The translations under genes and the position numbers were made by a program. DNA of 64,000 nt from Coix lacryma-jobi var. lacryma-jobi (taxonomy: Eukaryota; Streptophyta; Magnoliopsida; Poales; Poaceae): positions 41,068,339-41,132,338 of the forward strand of contig CM019829.1 in the NCBI GenBank assembly GCA_009763385.1. Reading direction: 5' to 3'. The notes under the pieces are model-generated. The model searched no databases and had not been told where the DNA came from. It saw only the letters and a list, made by a program, of their open reading frames with translations. Shown piece after piece: positions 22,401 to 32,854 of this stretch. The stretch's first letter is position 1. Each line of letters begins with the position of its first letter.

Positions 22401-25400
22401 ATACCAAAACCAAGCAAGAGAGATGATCTCCCTCATCATGCACTTCCAAAGATGCTCTTCCCAAACTTTGATGGTAATCAGCCCAAGATCTGGCTAACCA
22501 AATGTTACAACTACTTCAGCATTTACAGCATTCCTGAAACCCTGGGTTCAAGCTGCCTCTATGCATTTAGAAGGCAATGCTGCAAAGTGGTGGGAAGCAT
22601 ACAAGATTAATCACCCCACAGTATCTTGGGACTCCTTTTCTGACACAATTCAAGCAAAGTTTGGCAGTGATGACTACAGAAATGCCATTAATGGTCTTCT
22701 TACTTTGAACCAAACTGGGACAGTAGAGGATTATACTACTCAGTTTCAAGCTATTCAATATGACATTGCAATGCATGGTGGGCAATATGATGACTTGTTC
22801 CTGGCTTCCACTTATGTGTGTGGGCTGCAGGAGGAAATCAAAGCCATTGTGGAACCTCAGGTACCCATAACTGGACAGGGCCATCACCATTGCCAAAATC
22901 CAACAGAGAATGTTGGAAAGAAGTAAACTCAAGTTCCAGAGAAACACTGCACCTCACAAAACCCAACCTGTTAAGCAGGAGAACAAGCCGCCAGGGACGT
23001 ATGGTAATCTTTGGAGAGATAAGCAGTTGACAGACTATAGGAAAGCCAACAACCTTTGCTTCCATTGTGGAGAAAAATTTGAGCCTGGCCATGCAGAGGC
23101 CTATGAAAAAGAACAAACCTCAGCTCAATGCTATGATTGTCAATGATCTGGATAGGTCAATCGATGAAGATCTGCTCACGGACATGGCAGTACACGAACT
23201 CCTGACTTAAGACTTTTGTCAGTTGTCACTAAATGCTTTAGCAGGTACAGCATCATCCGCATGCATTCAGCTCAAAACAACTGTCAAAAACAAAACCATG
23301 CTCATCCTGGTGGATACAGGCAGCTCTCATAGTTTTGTCAGCTAACATTTTGTACACATGGCCCAACTGCCAATAGTGCCTATACAGCACAGAAGATCAA
23401 GTTAGCAAATGGAGAATGGATGACTACTTCCAGTAAGGTAGCAAATCTGCAGTGGTTCATACAAGGCCATACTTTCCACACTGATATGATAGTGTTGGAC
23501 CTGCTGCCATATGATGCTATTCTAGGCTATGACTGGATGAGAGCAAACAGCCCTATGCAATGTGACTGGAAGGCACAAATTTTGCAGTTCACTCATAAAG
23601 GTCAAACAGTCACCATTTATGGACTGCAAAACCCCCCTACAAAATGAAGCACTGTTTCTGCCAAGCAAGTGTACAAGTCAGCCACCGAGACAGACTATTT
23701 CAGAAGACCTAAAGTACTTGCTGGATACGTATGCTGATGTATTTCAGGACCCCAAACATCTTGCACCCCCAGGAAGTTATGACCATGCAATACCACTACA
23801 ACCAGGGTCAGTACCAGTTAACTCTAGACCCTATCATTATTCTCCTCAACATAAATGAGATCGAGAACCAAGTGAAACAGTTGCTGGAAAGTGGTTTCAT
23901 TACTCACAGTCACAGCCCATTAGCCTCCCCAGTTTTACTAGTCAAAAAGAAGGATGGAAGTTGGAGATTACAGGAAACTCAATGACATGACCATCAAAAA
24001 CAGATTTCCAATGCCAATAATTGAGGAGATCCTAGATGAACTTGCTGGTTCAAAGTTCTTTACTAAGATGGATATGACATCTGGATACCACCAAGTTCGA
24101 ATGTTGCCTGCTGATGAACATAAAACTGCTTTCAAAACTCATCAGGGCCATTATCAATTCAAGGTCATGCCATTTGGCCTCACCAATGCCCCTGCAACAT
24201 TCCAGTGTGTCATGAATCAGGTGCTTCAACCATTCCTAAGGAAGTTTGTGTTAATCTTTCTAGATGACATTCTTATCTATAGTGCTTCTTGGACTGATCA
24301 CCTGCAACACCTACAAGAAGTACTAGACACATTAAGGAAGCATCATCTCTACCTTAAGCTCTCCAAATGCACATTTGCAAAACCAAGTCTAGAGTACTTG
24401 GGACACATCATTTTTGACAAAGGGGTCACCACAGATCGAACAAAAATTGATGCAATGATAAAATGGCCAACACCTACTTCAATGACGGAACTCAGGGCTT
24501 TTCTTGATCTTACAGGCTATTATAGAAAGTTTGTCAGCAAATATGGGCTTCTAGCTAAACCCCTCACAAACATTCTCAAATTGAAAGTCTTCCAATGGTC
24601 ACCTGATGCTCAGCAACCTTTTGACAATCTCAAACAAGCTATGACAGACACCAGTTTTGGCTCTACCTAACTTTCAGCTTCAGTTTACAGTAGAAACAGA
24701 TGCATGTGCAGAGGGAGATGGAGCTGTGTTAATGCAACAAGGTCAACCCATAGCATATCTGAGCAAGGCACTTGGGGATAAGCACAAGGCACTATCCATA
24801 TCTGAAAAGGAATTCCTCGCCTTGATTATGGCAGTAGAGAAGTGGCGTCCATATCTTCAGTGCCAAGAGTTTGTCATTCTCAATGACCACAAATCCTTGT
24901 CTTACCTAAATGAACAAAATTTGCACTCTGAACTCCAAAGAAAAGCTATGACCTGACTTATGGGTCTCCAGTTCAAAATTATTTACAAACCAGGCAAAGA
25001 AAACTTAGCGGCTGATGCTCTATACAGAGTAGCACATCTCTATGCAGTACAAGCAGTGGCAGTGGTTCAGCCACAGTGGATCCAGGAAGTGCTCAACTCC
25101 TATGCAACAGATCCAAAAGCACAACAGCTACTCAATGAACTGGCTATTGTCAACCCTAATGCTAAAGGCTTCAGTTTGGACAAAGGCTTAATCAGAAAAC
25201 ATAATCTGATACGGATTGCACAGAATTCAGCTCTCCAAACTAAATTGATAACAGCATTCCATTCCAGTGCTATTGGGGGACATTCAGGTGTCACTACCAC
25301 TTATCAGAGATTAAAGAAACATTTTCATTGGAAGGGTATGAGAAAGGATGTGGACAGCTACATTCAACAATGCTCTGTTTGTCAACATGCCAAACACACT

Positions 25401-27429
25401 CTCACACCCAGCTGGGTTACTGCAACCCCTCCCAATACCTAAGGGAGTGTGGGAAGCTATTTCCATGGATTTTATAGAAGGGCTGCCAAAGTCAGAGGGA
25501 TATTCAGTTATATTGGTGGTGGTGGATAGGCTAACCAAATTTGCCCATTTTATGCCAGTGAAACACCACTACACTGCAGTTTCCATCACCACACTCTTCT
25601 TTGACAATATTGTAAAACTGCATGGACTACCTCAGTCAATTGTAACACATAGAGATACTATCTTTATTAGTCACTTTTGAAAGCAACTATTCAAGCTGTA
25701 CAAAGTTGATCTCAATTTCACCACTGCATACCATCCCCAATCAGATGGACAAACCGAGAGGGTTAAGCAGTGCCTAGAGATGTTCTTGAGATGTTCAGTC
25801 CAAAACTCCCCAAAGAATTGGAAAGCCTGGCTATCCTTAGCTCAGTTATGGTACAATTTATCTTTTCATAGTTCACTGGGGTGCTCACCATTCAAAGCCC
25901 TATATGGGTATGAACCAAATCTGGGAATTTGCCCTACAATCACCGAAGCCACTACTCCAACAGTGACTGAAATCATTGAAAACAAAGACCAACACTTACT
26001 GGCCCTGAAACAACAATTCGAGGAAGCTCAAAATAGAATGAAGATACAGGCTGATAAACATCACTCAGACAAGGAATTCTCAGTGGGGGACCAGGTACTC
26101 CTGCGCCAGGAACCCTATACACAATCTTCAGTGGCTAACAGGTCATTCCCTAAGCTATCCTATATGTAATTTGGTCCATACAAAGTTCTGGAACACATTG
26201 GTCAGGTCGCCTACAAGCTAACACTACCACCTGACAGCCTCATACATCCTGTTTTCCACATATCACAGTTGAAACTTACCGCTCAGACTATACATCACTG
26301 ATCTGCAGGCTAGCTCGGCCTCAAGACTGAAGGACAGACAGAAGGCGGCAAATGCTAATGGCATGTCCAAGTCAAGGAAGCGTATTCCTATTTTTATGTA
26401 ATAGATTAGACTATGTCATGTAGGTCCCTGGGCCATCGGCTGTAAGCCTTAAGTCTGGATCTGTTCGCTGTTGGAGGACTATTGAATATATTACTAAAAA
26501 AATAGAAAAAAAATCGCGAGAGATAGAGGTTCCTCTCTGCTCCGTTGGCCGATTCTGGCAATCCCCTTGTCTCTCACGTCGACGGCAACCTTGCCGGTGG
26601 CACGGGTGTTACATAGGGTGACTACAAAAATACTGTTGCCTAGGTTGACAACAGAAACTACAGCACAAAATGGAAAATTTAATTTAGTTATAACTGAAAT
26701 AACTCAGATGAGAGACCCATCATTCATAGATAACTTAATAGATTGCAACAGAAACTAACCAAAGGACATACATACCTGGGACAGTATAGGAATAGCAGGC
26801 CCTGGTAGCATAGCTGCAAGTTCCATAAATAACAGCCAATTAACAAAATTGAATTAGAACCTAGACTAGAACTGCATAAAACCAAACCATTTTGCCCCTT
26901 CTTTTCTGATCGAGCAAGAAATGCAATTTAATCTGTAAAAATCAATCACACCATTGTCAGAATGAGCGTGAACAAAACTACCTCCAGCAGACATGCCAGA
27001 AGCAACTCCAAGTGCCTCCAGCAAACCGATCGCGACAAATCGGTGCTTGGGGAGCGCCAGCATGTCTCTAGTCACCACCCCCGAGCGGTACCTCGCGTAG
27101 AGTATCGAAAAGTACACGGCGACGTATCTGCACGCGCAAACAACGACGAACCGCAATTCAGGATCCGAAGAAACTAGCTGGCACGGTAAGCGCACCGAAA
27201 AAAATGTTTTCTTCACATTTCGTCGAACACTAAGCTCGCGGACGCCTGGAACAGCAGATACAGTTGAGGGCTTGGTTAGGCTTACTTACCCGAAGGTGGT
27301 GAGCTGCGCCAGGAAGAAAGGGTACGCCTTGAGCGGCACCAGCGCGAGCTTGTAGAGCACGCGGTTGGCAACGGCCAGCGCCACCACGGCCGCCGACGCC
27401 GCCGCGGTGGTCACCGGCGAGGAGCCCAT
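19249..27429 (-). CDS. CLT: CRT-like (CLT) transporter gene, ten exons
   Basis: Ten exons joined by GT-AG introns give one open frame of 1035 nt (344 codons plus TGA at 19249-19251). Exons on the minus strand: 27429-27290, 27127-26982, 26813-26776, 20910-20795, 20549-20450, 20363-20328, 20227-20177, 20053-19930, 19665-19540 and 19406-19249. The product matches the chloroquine-resistance-transporter-like family throughout: VANRVLYKLALVPLK and YPFFLAQ near the start, RYRSGVVTRDMLALPK, GLLEALG, PILSQSFLVWQL, KEAVFIDGAKRLK, DIFVVNSFGSGFQ, then GGAPFLPLLFIVVNMAFNIS and a PISIY...LPLPY end. These are multi-span membrane proteins of the drug/metabolite transporter superfamily. Plant CLTs move glutathione and its precursor across the plastid envelope. 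Intron 3 carries a 5.6-kb antisense retroelement. The apparent start lacks a transit peptide; a candidate one lies upstream behind an in-frame TAG. Confidence 0.88.
19540..19665 (-). CDS. CLT: CLT exon 9
   Basis: Preceded by CTTACAG and followed by GTCCTT, a weak but usable donor. Encodes CGGAPFLPLLFIVVNMAFN, then the SALVASLTATSA span. Confidence 0.86.
19930..20053 (-). CDS. CLT: CLT exon 8
   Basis: Preceded by a long T tract and CAG, followed by GTAATG. Encodes ALFVFLLLPLLSNLRGIKFA and the NGGAECFLNV segment. Confidence 0.87.
20177..20227 (-). CDS. CLT: CLT exon 7
   Basis: Preceded by GTGCAG and followed by GTGATT. Encodes GKRPDIFVVNSFGSGFQ. Confidence 0.87.
20328..20363 (-). CDS. CLT: CLT exon 6
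   Basis: A 36-nt exon between CACAG and GTTGAG. Encodes EAVFIDGAKRLK, a strongly conserved loop in CLT proteins. Confidence 0.87.
20450..20549 (-). CDS. CLT: CLT exon 5
   Basis: Preceded by TTTTTAG and followed by GTATAG. Encodes GANDGQLLSDVKLIWPALMI and AFQAGASVLK. Confidence 0.87.
20795..20910 (-). CDS. CLT: CLT exon 4
   Basis: Preceded by CTGCAG and followed by GTATGC. Encodes SFLVWQLTFSGLLLGRTYSA, then a QIIGCFLVISGVILAVA span. It continues directly in frame from exon 3 across the retroelement-bearing intron. Confidence 0.87.
21029..21343 (+). repeat. 5' LTR of the Reina-like element
   Basis: 315 bp, TG...CA ends. The segment GGACAGACAGAAGGCGG through CACGGGTGTTACA is repeated at 26328-26613. 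Confidence 0.9.
21346..21357 (+). other. Primer-binding site of the Reina-like element
   Basis: TGGTATCAAAGG lies two bases after the 5' LTR, close to the initiator-Met complement TGGTATCAGAGC. Confidence 0.75.
22026..26270 (+). pseudogene. Broken gag-pol of the Reina-like element
   Basis: The gag region shows a coiled N-terminal part (22026-22280), a capsid-like part (22561-22926, including AAKWWEAYKINHPTVSWDSF) and a CCHC knuckle (CFHCGEKFEPGHAE at 23058). The protease motif VDTGSSHSFVS is at about 23310. Reverse transcriptase (23954-24670) has MPFGLTNAPATFQ and FLDDILIY. RNase H follows, with TDACAEGDGAVL and the NLAADAL motif. Integrase has an HHCC finger (CSVCQHAK) and DDE segments (VVVDRLTKFAHF; YHPQSDGQTERV). 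The tail (YKVLEHIGQVAYKLTLP) leads to the 3' LTR. Stops and frameshifts at roughly 22280, 23160, 24670, 24956, 25440 and 25678 break it into at least nine frames. Confidence 0.9.
26309..26613 (+). repeat. 3' LTR of the Reina-like element
   Basis: Matches the 5' LTR from CAAGACTGAAGGACAG onward. The first 20 or so bases differ (a small deletion of AACTGAAGG and substitutions), so the left border is approximate. Confidence 0.85.
26776..26813 (-). CDS. CLT: CLT exon 3
   Basis: A 38-nt exon between TTGCAG and GTATGT. Encodes AMLPGPAIPILSQ, the family's conserved segment before FLVWQ. Confidence 0.85.
26982..27127 (-). CDS. CLT: CLT exon 2
   Basis: Preceded by GCAG and followed by GTAGTT. Encodes YVAVYFSILYARYRSGVV, DMLALPK and a GLLEALG helix. 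Its last base combines with exon 3 to give the alanine of GAML. Confidence 0.87.
27290..27429 (-). CDS. CLT: CLT exon 1
   Basis: Starts at the ATG (27427-27429) and encodes MGSSPVTTAAAS, then the first membrane span (VVALAVANRVLYK). It ends TTCGG before a GTAAGT donor. Joining to exon 2 restores the F-G-Y codons. Confidence 0.85.
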
Positions 27430-27456
27430 CGCACACGACAGGATTACACCGCCAAG

Positions 27457-27570
27457 CTATTTAGCTGATCGACGGAGCGTTCGGCTAGGATGGCGCAAGG
27501 TCTCGACAGGAGGAAAGACACTGAAATGGAATCGCCGGCTGGGAACCGAGAATGGAAACTGGAAAACCAT
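27457..27570 (-). other. Transit-peptide-like upstream frame ended by TAG, in frame with CLT
   Basis: From an ATG at 27568-27570 the minus strand encodes 37 residues (starting MVFQFPFSVPSRRFHFSVF and ending TLRRSAK). They are rich in R, S, F and P with a single acidic residue, followed by TAG at 27457-27459. After the TAG the same frame runs LGGVILSCA straight into the CLT start methionine. It can be read as an upstream ORF or as a plastid transit peptide broken by one nonsense change. Confidence 0.55.
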
Positions 27571-27714
27571 GGGGACGGCGGCGGCGGCGGCCGCGTGGAT
27601 TGCTTGGGTCGGGGTGCGGGAATCAAACGTCTTTGCTTTTACGGTTAGACCCCTGGACTCTAACAGTTTTGCCCTTTTGCAAAATTGTACTATATGGAGC
27701 AAACCTTTTGTCTT

Positions 27715-27765
27715 TGGTCGCCACATGTTTTTTTTTTTTTTTTTTGACAACATGGTCGCCACATG
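27715..27765 (-). mobile_element. Minimal LINE insertion: poly(A) tail with 13-15-bp target duplication
   Basis: TGGTCGCCACATG occurs at 27715-27727 and again at 27753-27765. Between the copies is a run of about 18 T followed by GACAACA. On the minus strand this reads TGTTGTC followed by poly(A), the same TTGTC-A(n) tail as the L1 fragment ending at 12943. It looks like an L1 retrotransposition truncated to its last few bases, about 290 bp upstream of the CLT start codon. Confidence 0.75.
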
Positions 27766-27906
27766 TTGTCTATCAAAGTTATGGTCGCACGGAAGGACTT
27801 TGAATCAAAAAAAATTTTATTATGCTGAAATCGATTGACCAAGAATATTATTGAAAAAGAGAGATAGAGAAACACGAAAAATTATCTAAGGTATGGGCAT
27901 ACCTCC

Positions 27907-28150
27907 AGGCCTTGTTCAGTTCGCGAAATATGTTGGGAAAAGTTACTGTAGCACTTTCGTTGTTATTTGATAAACTTTGTCCAAACATGACCTAACTAGA
28001 CTCAAAAGAATCGTCTCGATTTGAGCAAACTAAAAGTACAATTAGTTATTTTTTTACCTAAATTTAATGCTCCATGCATGCGTCTAAAGATTCGATGTGA
28101 TGGTTACTATGCAAAATATTTGGACACTTTTGACAATCTGAACGTGGCCT
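27907..28150. mobile_element. MITE-like element upstream of CLT
   Basis: The left end AGGCCTTGTTCAG pairs with the right end CTGAACGTGGCCT (reverse complement AGGCCACGTTCAG). It is about 244 bp, AT-rich and non-coding. No target duplication can be assigned with certainty. Confidence 0.6.
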
Positions 28151-29149
28151 CTGAGATGAAGGTTAACTGACTTGGGTCCTATTTGGTTCTAAAGGAATTT
28201 TAAGAATATGAAAAAATTAATGTGTTCTATTGGATTATGTATTTGTATATTAAATCTACTACAATCTAGTCTGTTTGGAAAGGATTTTTGAATAATAAGA
28301 CTTTTATCTAGACTCTTAAACCCTTAGCATTTCTACTGACCCACCTTCTCCGAAGGTTATCATAGGAAAAGATCAATTTCAGCAAGCGCTCCCACCCTGG
28401 AACTAGTGTCTGCGAAAGTGCTCATGCTGTCACAGTACAAGGCTACTAGTCTAGATAGAATCTCTAAGATAGGTTCATCCATCTCAAAATAACTTTTTAT
28501 GTCATATATTTTAAAAAGTCAAACGATGCTAAATTTGACCAACTATATATAATATAAAAAATGTTAATATTTGTGATAATAAGTATTAAACTAATCATAT
28601 CATATATTTTATAGAAGTAAAATTCACCGATGGTCCTTAAAGTTATCATAAGGTGCCATCTAAGTCATAGCCTCAAAATGCATTTTTAAGCTGTTGAAGT
28701 TGTAACGAGTCTCATTTAGGTCTCAATAAACGTTTACCGATTCATTATCCTACGTGACATGGATCTATTAGATAGGACCCATATGTCAACTGCAAGGCTC
28801 CATATTAGAAAAAACCATATTTTTTATATGATCTCGAATGAAGATTGTTTTTATATAAAAATTATAGCTCTCAATAAGATATGTAACTTTCTAGTTTTCA
28901 TTTTTTTCATTTGAAATGTTAATACGCTAAAAAATAATATAAAATTTTAGCAGTATATTAATCATGTCCCAAGGCTTGTTGTCTTAGAAAAAAACAAATC
29001 ATTCTTGTATGAAATTAGATAAAGATATTTATACATAAAAATTGTAGCTATCGATAAGGTCCGTAACTTTATGGGTTTGAGTTCTGTTATTTGAAGTTAT
29101 TAGATACAAAAATAATAATATCAAATTTTAGCAATATATTAATTGTTTA
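28151..29149. other. AT-rich intergenic stretch with decayed MITE pieces
   Basis: Fragments resembling MITE interiors occur at about 28170-28330 (CTATTTGGTTCTAAAGG) and 28480-28620 (ATCCATCTCAAAATAACTT, Stowaway-like). No gene and no paired TIRs were seen. Confidence 0.45.
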
Positions 29150-30035
29150 CTATTGACGGTAGTTAAACACCAATTTTAACCGTCAATAAAACTCACAAAT
29201 GGTGATAAAATGAAACTAAGGCATAGGATAGAGGTTTAAACTGATAAATTCCATGATTTCTGGTGAATATGTGATTCTAGTAGGGATTATCCAGAAAACC
29301 GTCAAGGAGGAGTTATTGTGAATTAAAAACACAAAAATCCTTTGTGTTAGCAACTCCAGAAGATTTCAGAAGACTCCAAAGGGCAACTCACCGAGGCGGG
29401 GCCCGAGCCACTGCCAGGTGGGGCAGCCCCCCCTGCAGGCGGACTGGCTTGTGGGCCCCACCTAGCAGTCTCCCCTTCAAAGGTCAGTTTCTAACCACCT
29501 TTGATATCGCATCTGAACCCTTGATCAAGGTCAGCTTGATCCGAGAGTCACGGTGGCTCCATCCTCCCTATATATATTGACCTCTACCTCCATGGTAGGC
29601 ATCCCTATCTCATTATTCAGATGAAGAAGCAGCAGAGCCAGAGATAGAATAGAATTCTAGTTTTCATGAAAGTTAGGAATTAGCAATCTAGTGCAGGAGT
29701 TACTCATTTGTAATAGAATAGAGATAGAGAGTAGAGGAAGAGTTTTAAAAGAAGTGTTGGTCTGTCAGTGCTCTCTCTACGGCTTGTACCTAGGATTGCT
29801 CTGGTGATTGACTTCTAATTCAAGTAAGTATGTGTTCTTATTGTTCTTCAGGTTTGCGACTCTCTTTTGAGTATTTTAAACCTTGTCATTTTTGGAACAG
29901 AAGAGAGAGGTTTGCTCTCTTCAGGTTTGCTACATTTTAGGGGTTAAATTAGATGGTGTTGTTCTCTCTTCTGTTCCTTTGGTTCGATATTAAAACTAGG
30001 TTACCTGGGAACGGTAATTTTGTGTGCATTTCTTA

Positions 30036-30053
30036 CGTTGTTGCCTGGGAACG
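30036..30053 (+). other. Decayed primer-binding site of the Athila-like element
   Basis: CGTTGTTGCCTGGGAACG resembles the tRNA-Asp-type site of Athila/Tat elements (TGGCGCCGTTGCCGGGGA) with several changes. Confidence 0.5.
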
Positions 30054-30120
30054 ATAGCTGAGTGAACTTCGAACCTAGCTTAACCTTGTATAATACCTTT
30101 TATCTTTTTATCTTTCTAAC

Positions 30121-31987
30121 ATGGATCCAGAATCCATGCCTATCTACCTATATGCTTTACCTACGAGTGCGTGCGGGCCACCAGAATCTTCCAAGCCTAT
30201 CTTAGCACCTAGTTATGAGTTGTGGCATTATTTAATCAAAATAGTTTAGGAAAAATCTTTTTCAGGCGAAGATGATGAAAACTCCTATGTCCATTTAGAT
30301 GAGTTTGAGCAAACCTGCGCATGTCTGCACATTCAAGGCATATTGGATGAGACCTTATAATGGAAGCTTTTTCCTTTCTCTTTGATAGGAAAAGCTAAAC
30401 ATTGGTATAAACTCACAAGAGGGAGTAGACAAGGAGATTGGGGAGCCTTATGTACCCACGTTTGCCTACAATTATTTCCCATCTCAAGAGTAGTCAGGCT
30501 TCATTTGGAGGTTTTGTCTTTTCAGCAAAAAGAAGACGAATCTCTAAGAGTGGCATGGGAGCGTTTTAATTCTGTTGTTAATACTGGACCTAACCTTGCC
30601 ATTCCAGACCTTATGCTTCTTCAACATTTTTACATGGGTCTTAATAAGGAAACCTCAAACTTTCTTAACACAGCCTCAGGAGGTTCGTTCTTGCACTCTT
30701 ATCCTAATATAGCTTTTAACACTCTTACCAAAATCATCAAGAACAGACCAAGAAAAGTAAAGGAACCCCTAGAAGAAGAATTTCCGATAGCTGAGCTAGA
30801 ACCTTTAGCGAGCCCTTCACAAACCTCAGCTATCCTAAATCCTGAACCGCTAAAAGAGGAGGAAACTCCAATTTCATATCTTGAGCTTGAATTCGAGGAT
30901 AAACTTTTGATGAATATGGAAACACCTAAAATTACCACACTAGAAGAAAGCCACAAACATCTCGGATGTTTGCTACCCAAGAAAATTCTAATCCTTATGA
31001 GGAAGCTTTCCTCAAAGAAGCTACAAGGGTGCTAGTGTCCATCATGAGCAAAATCAATGGTTAGAGGAATCAGAGCTTTCATTTAATGTGATTCGCTTAG
31101 AGTCACCTTCAACTACCATTCAATGCCAACTCAATCAAGTCCCCTTTTGATGCTCTTCATAATCGGAGTTAATATCATGTCTACAACTTTCACTCAAAAT
31201 TCTTTACAAGACATGCCCTTAACCCCAACAACAAAGATGTTAAGAAGCCTTTTAGGACACATTCTTCCTAGTTTGGGAATTATGTATGTCCTACCTATCT
31301 GAGTAGGAGAAGCCAAGGTTCATCTAAGCATTTATATCTTTGACATTATAGAGTTTGACTTGCTGATTGGACAACATATATAAATACTTATCCATGAAGG
31401 ACAAACAGGGAAGTTGAACATACACCTCGGGAAGAACTTTAGAATTTCTATCCCTATCTCTCACTCTCTAAATTATAAGACTAAGACGAGACTTGAGCAA
31501 GATCCAATGGAAGAGGTCAAGGTTGCATCTCTTGAAGAATTCATTGAACCCAACCTTGAAAATGATGCCCAATTCTTCATCGAAGAGGAAGACGAACCTT
31601 TCACGAAACCCAAACCACTAGATGAATTATTGGAGCCACCTAAGCCCTCCATTGAGCTCAAACCCCTACCTTCTGATCTTAGATATGCTTTCCTTAATAA
31701 TGATCAGGATTCTCCTGTGATCATAAGTGACAAAATCTCTCAGGAATAAACCCTTCGCTTGATAAATGTCCTAGAAAACCATCGTTCTGCCTTTGGCTAC
31801 TCACTCCAAGACCTCAAAAGAATCAACCCCGCTCTCTGCACACATCGCATCCCTATAAATCCAAATTCTATACCTTCTTGGGAGCCACAACGTAGGCTTA
31901 ATAACAAGATGAGTGAGGTGGTTAAGAAAGAAGTTTTGAAACTGTTACACGCCAGGATCATTTATCCTGTGACGCATAGTGAGTGGG
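30121..31987 (+). pseudogene. Broken gag and 5' pol of the Athila-like element
   Basis: One continuous frame from ATG at 30121 with stops at about 30247, 30357, 31033 and later. The capsid region reads WKLFPFSLIGKAKHWY, then a SRVVRLHLEVLSFQQKEDES-like helix, LLQHFYMGL and GGSFLH, the signature of Athila/Tat gag. A protease-like stretch (DLLIGQHI) lies near 31360. A proline- and acid-rich linker (31500-31700) follows, then the start of reverse transcriptase: HRSAFGYSLQDL, CTHRIPI, and KEVLKLLHARIIYPVTHSEW, where the sequence is cut. Confidence 0.85.
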
Positions 31988-32854
31988 TGTCACACCCAAT
32001 TTTAAGGACAAAATTAAATGCATAAAAATTATATGCGCCCAGGAAATAATCGCACACATAAGGAGAGAAATTACAAAAATGGCATCATCACAGTGCTTAT
32101 TACATAACACTTTATTACAACTCAAAGTTCAAAACACAAAACAAGTGAAAGATAAATAACTCCGAGCTGCAGCTCCACTTCACTGGGACGTCGACTGGTG
32201 AACCACATGCCTAGTAATCCTCTGGGAACTTGTCATGCTCATACTCATATCCATCTATTACCCATCTGGGATTTTTATCCAAAACAATGAAAAATAACAA
32301 ATGTAAGTACATCTCATACTCAACAAGAGATTAGCACTTTTAGTTTAGTCAACATTTTAGCATTAGATAGTCATCAAATTGTGCTTAAACCCAGTTTAAT
32401 TCACATGATTAATAATATGAGCAACATCATCAAAAGAATCACAATTGGCAGTAACGTGAACATAAAGTAAACATTATTAAGGTTAATCAGTCTATGAGTT
32501 TTCTGGACTGCTCGTGACTGTGAGCACGACTGTTATAACAGTTTTTAATACTCTGCAAAGGTTGTATATCTTTACCTGTGAGTCATGATCCTCATGTGCC
32601 AGGGTTGGCAACACCCATGTCACCTCTACCTAGGAAGTGCGGCAGGGTACACTATGAAGTCTTTCGAAGGTTCCCCTAACAGGATAGCGACCACTAGGTT
32701 TCCAATCGACAAGCAGATATAGGAACCCCTTTCTGATGGAACATTCCTTCCCGGCTATACACAAGAGACCAGAGGTTGTCATATACCTATCTCAGCAAGC
32801 CCCATTTGTGCCCTTTCGGTTAACCACCATCAAGCCAAGAGAGATCCTTGTACT
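31988..32854 (-). repeat. Tekay 3' LTR, segment 1 (terminal part)
   Basis: The reverse complement of an LTR terminus (TGTCACACCC at 31988). It shares the block around 32510-32700 with the reverse complement of 8620-8800. It ends at the copia A insertion. Confidence 0.85.

Larger units (their letters stand above)
21029..26613 (+). mobile_element. Reina-like Ty3/gypsy chromovirus in CLT intron 3
   Basis: It begins TGTCACGGCCC and ends GGGTGTTACA, flanked by TAGGC (21024-21028) and TAGGG (26614-26618), a 5-bp duplication with one mismatch. LTRs of only about 310 bp and a total of 5585 bp fit the Reina clade. The order gag, CCHC, protease, reverse transcriptase, RNase H, HHCC/DDE integrase is Ty3/gypsy. 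The element lies antisense to the CLT gene. Its frames are broken many times, so it is inactive. Without it the host intron would be about 275 bp. Confidence 0.92.
29150..31987 (+). mobile_element. Athila/Tat-like Ty3/gypsy element, truncated by a Tekay insertion
   Basis: A putative 5' LTR (about 29150-30035) holds a TATATATATTGACC box at about 29570. It is followed by a decayed primer-binding site and by gag and the start of pol. The element stops abruptly at 31987 inside reverse transcriptase, where the Tekay LTR begins (TGTCACACCC at 31988; flanking 5 bp GTGGG). The remainder should resume beyond the right window edge. The left LTR border is uncertain. Confidence 0.75.

Noticed and set aside
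22567..22947. 126-codon minus-strand frame inside the Reina-like element, same strand as CLT
   Set aside because: It is the antisense of the gag capsid region and lies within an inserted element; it is not a CLT exon.
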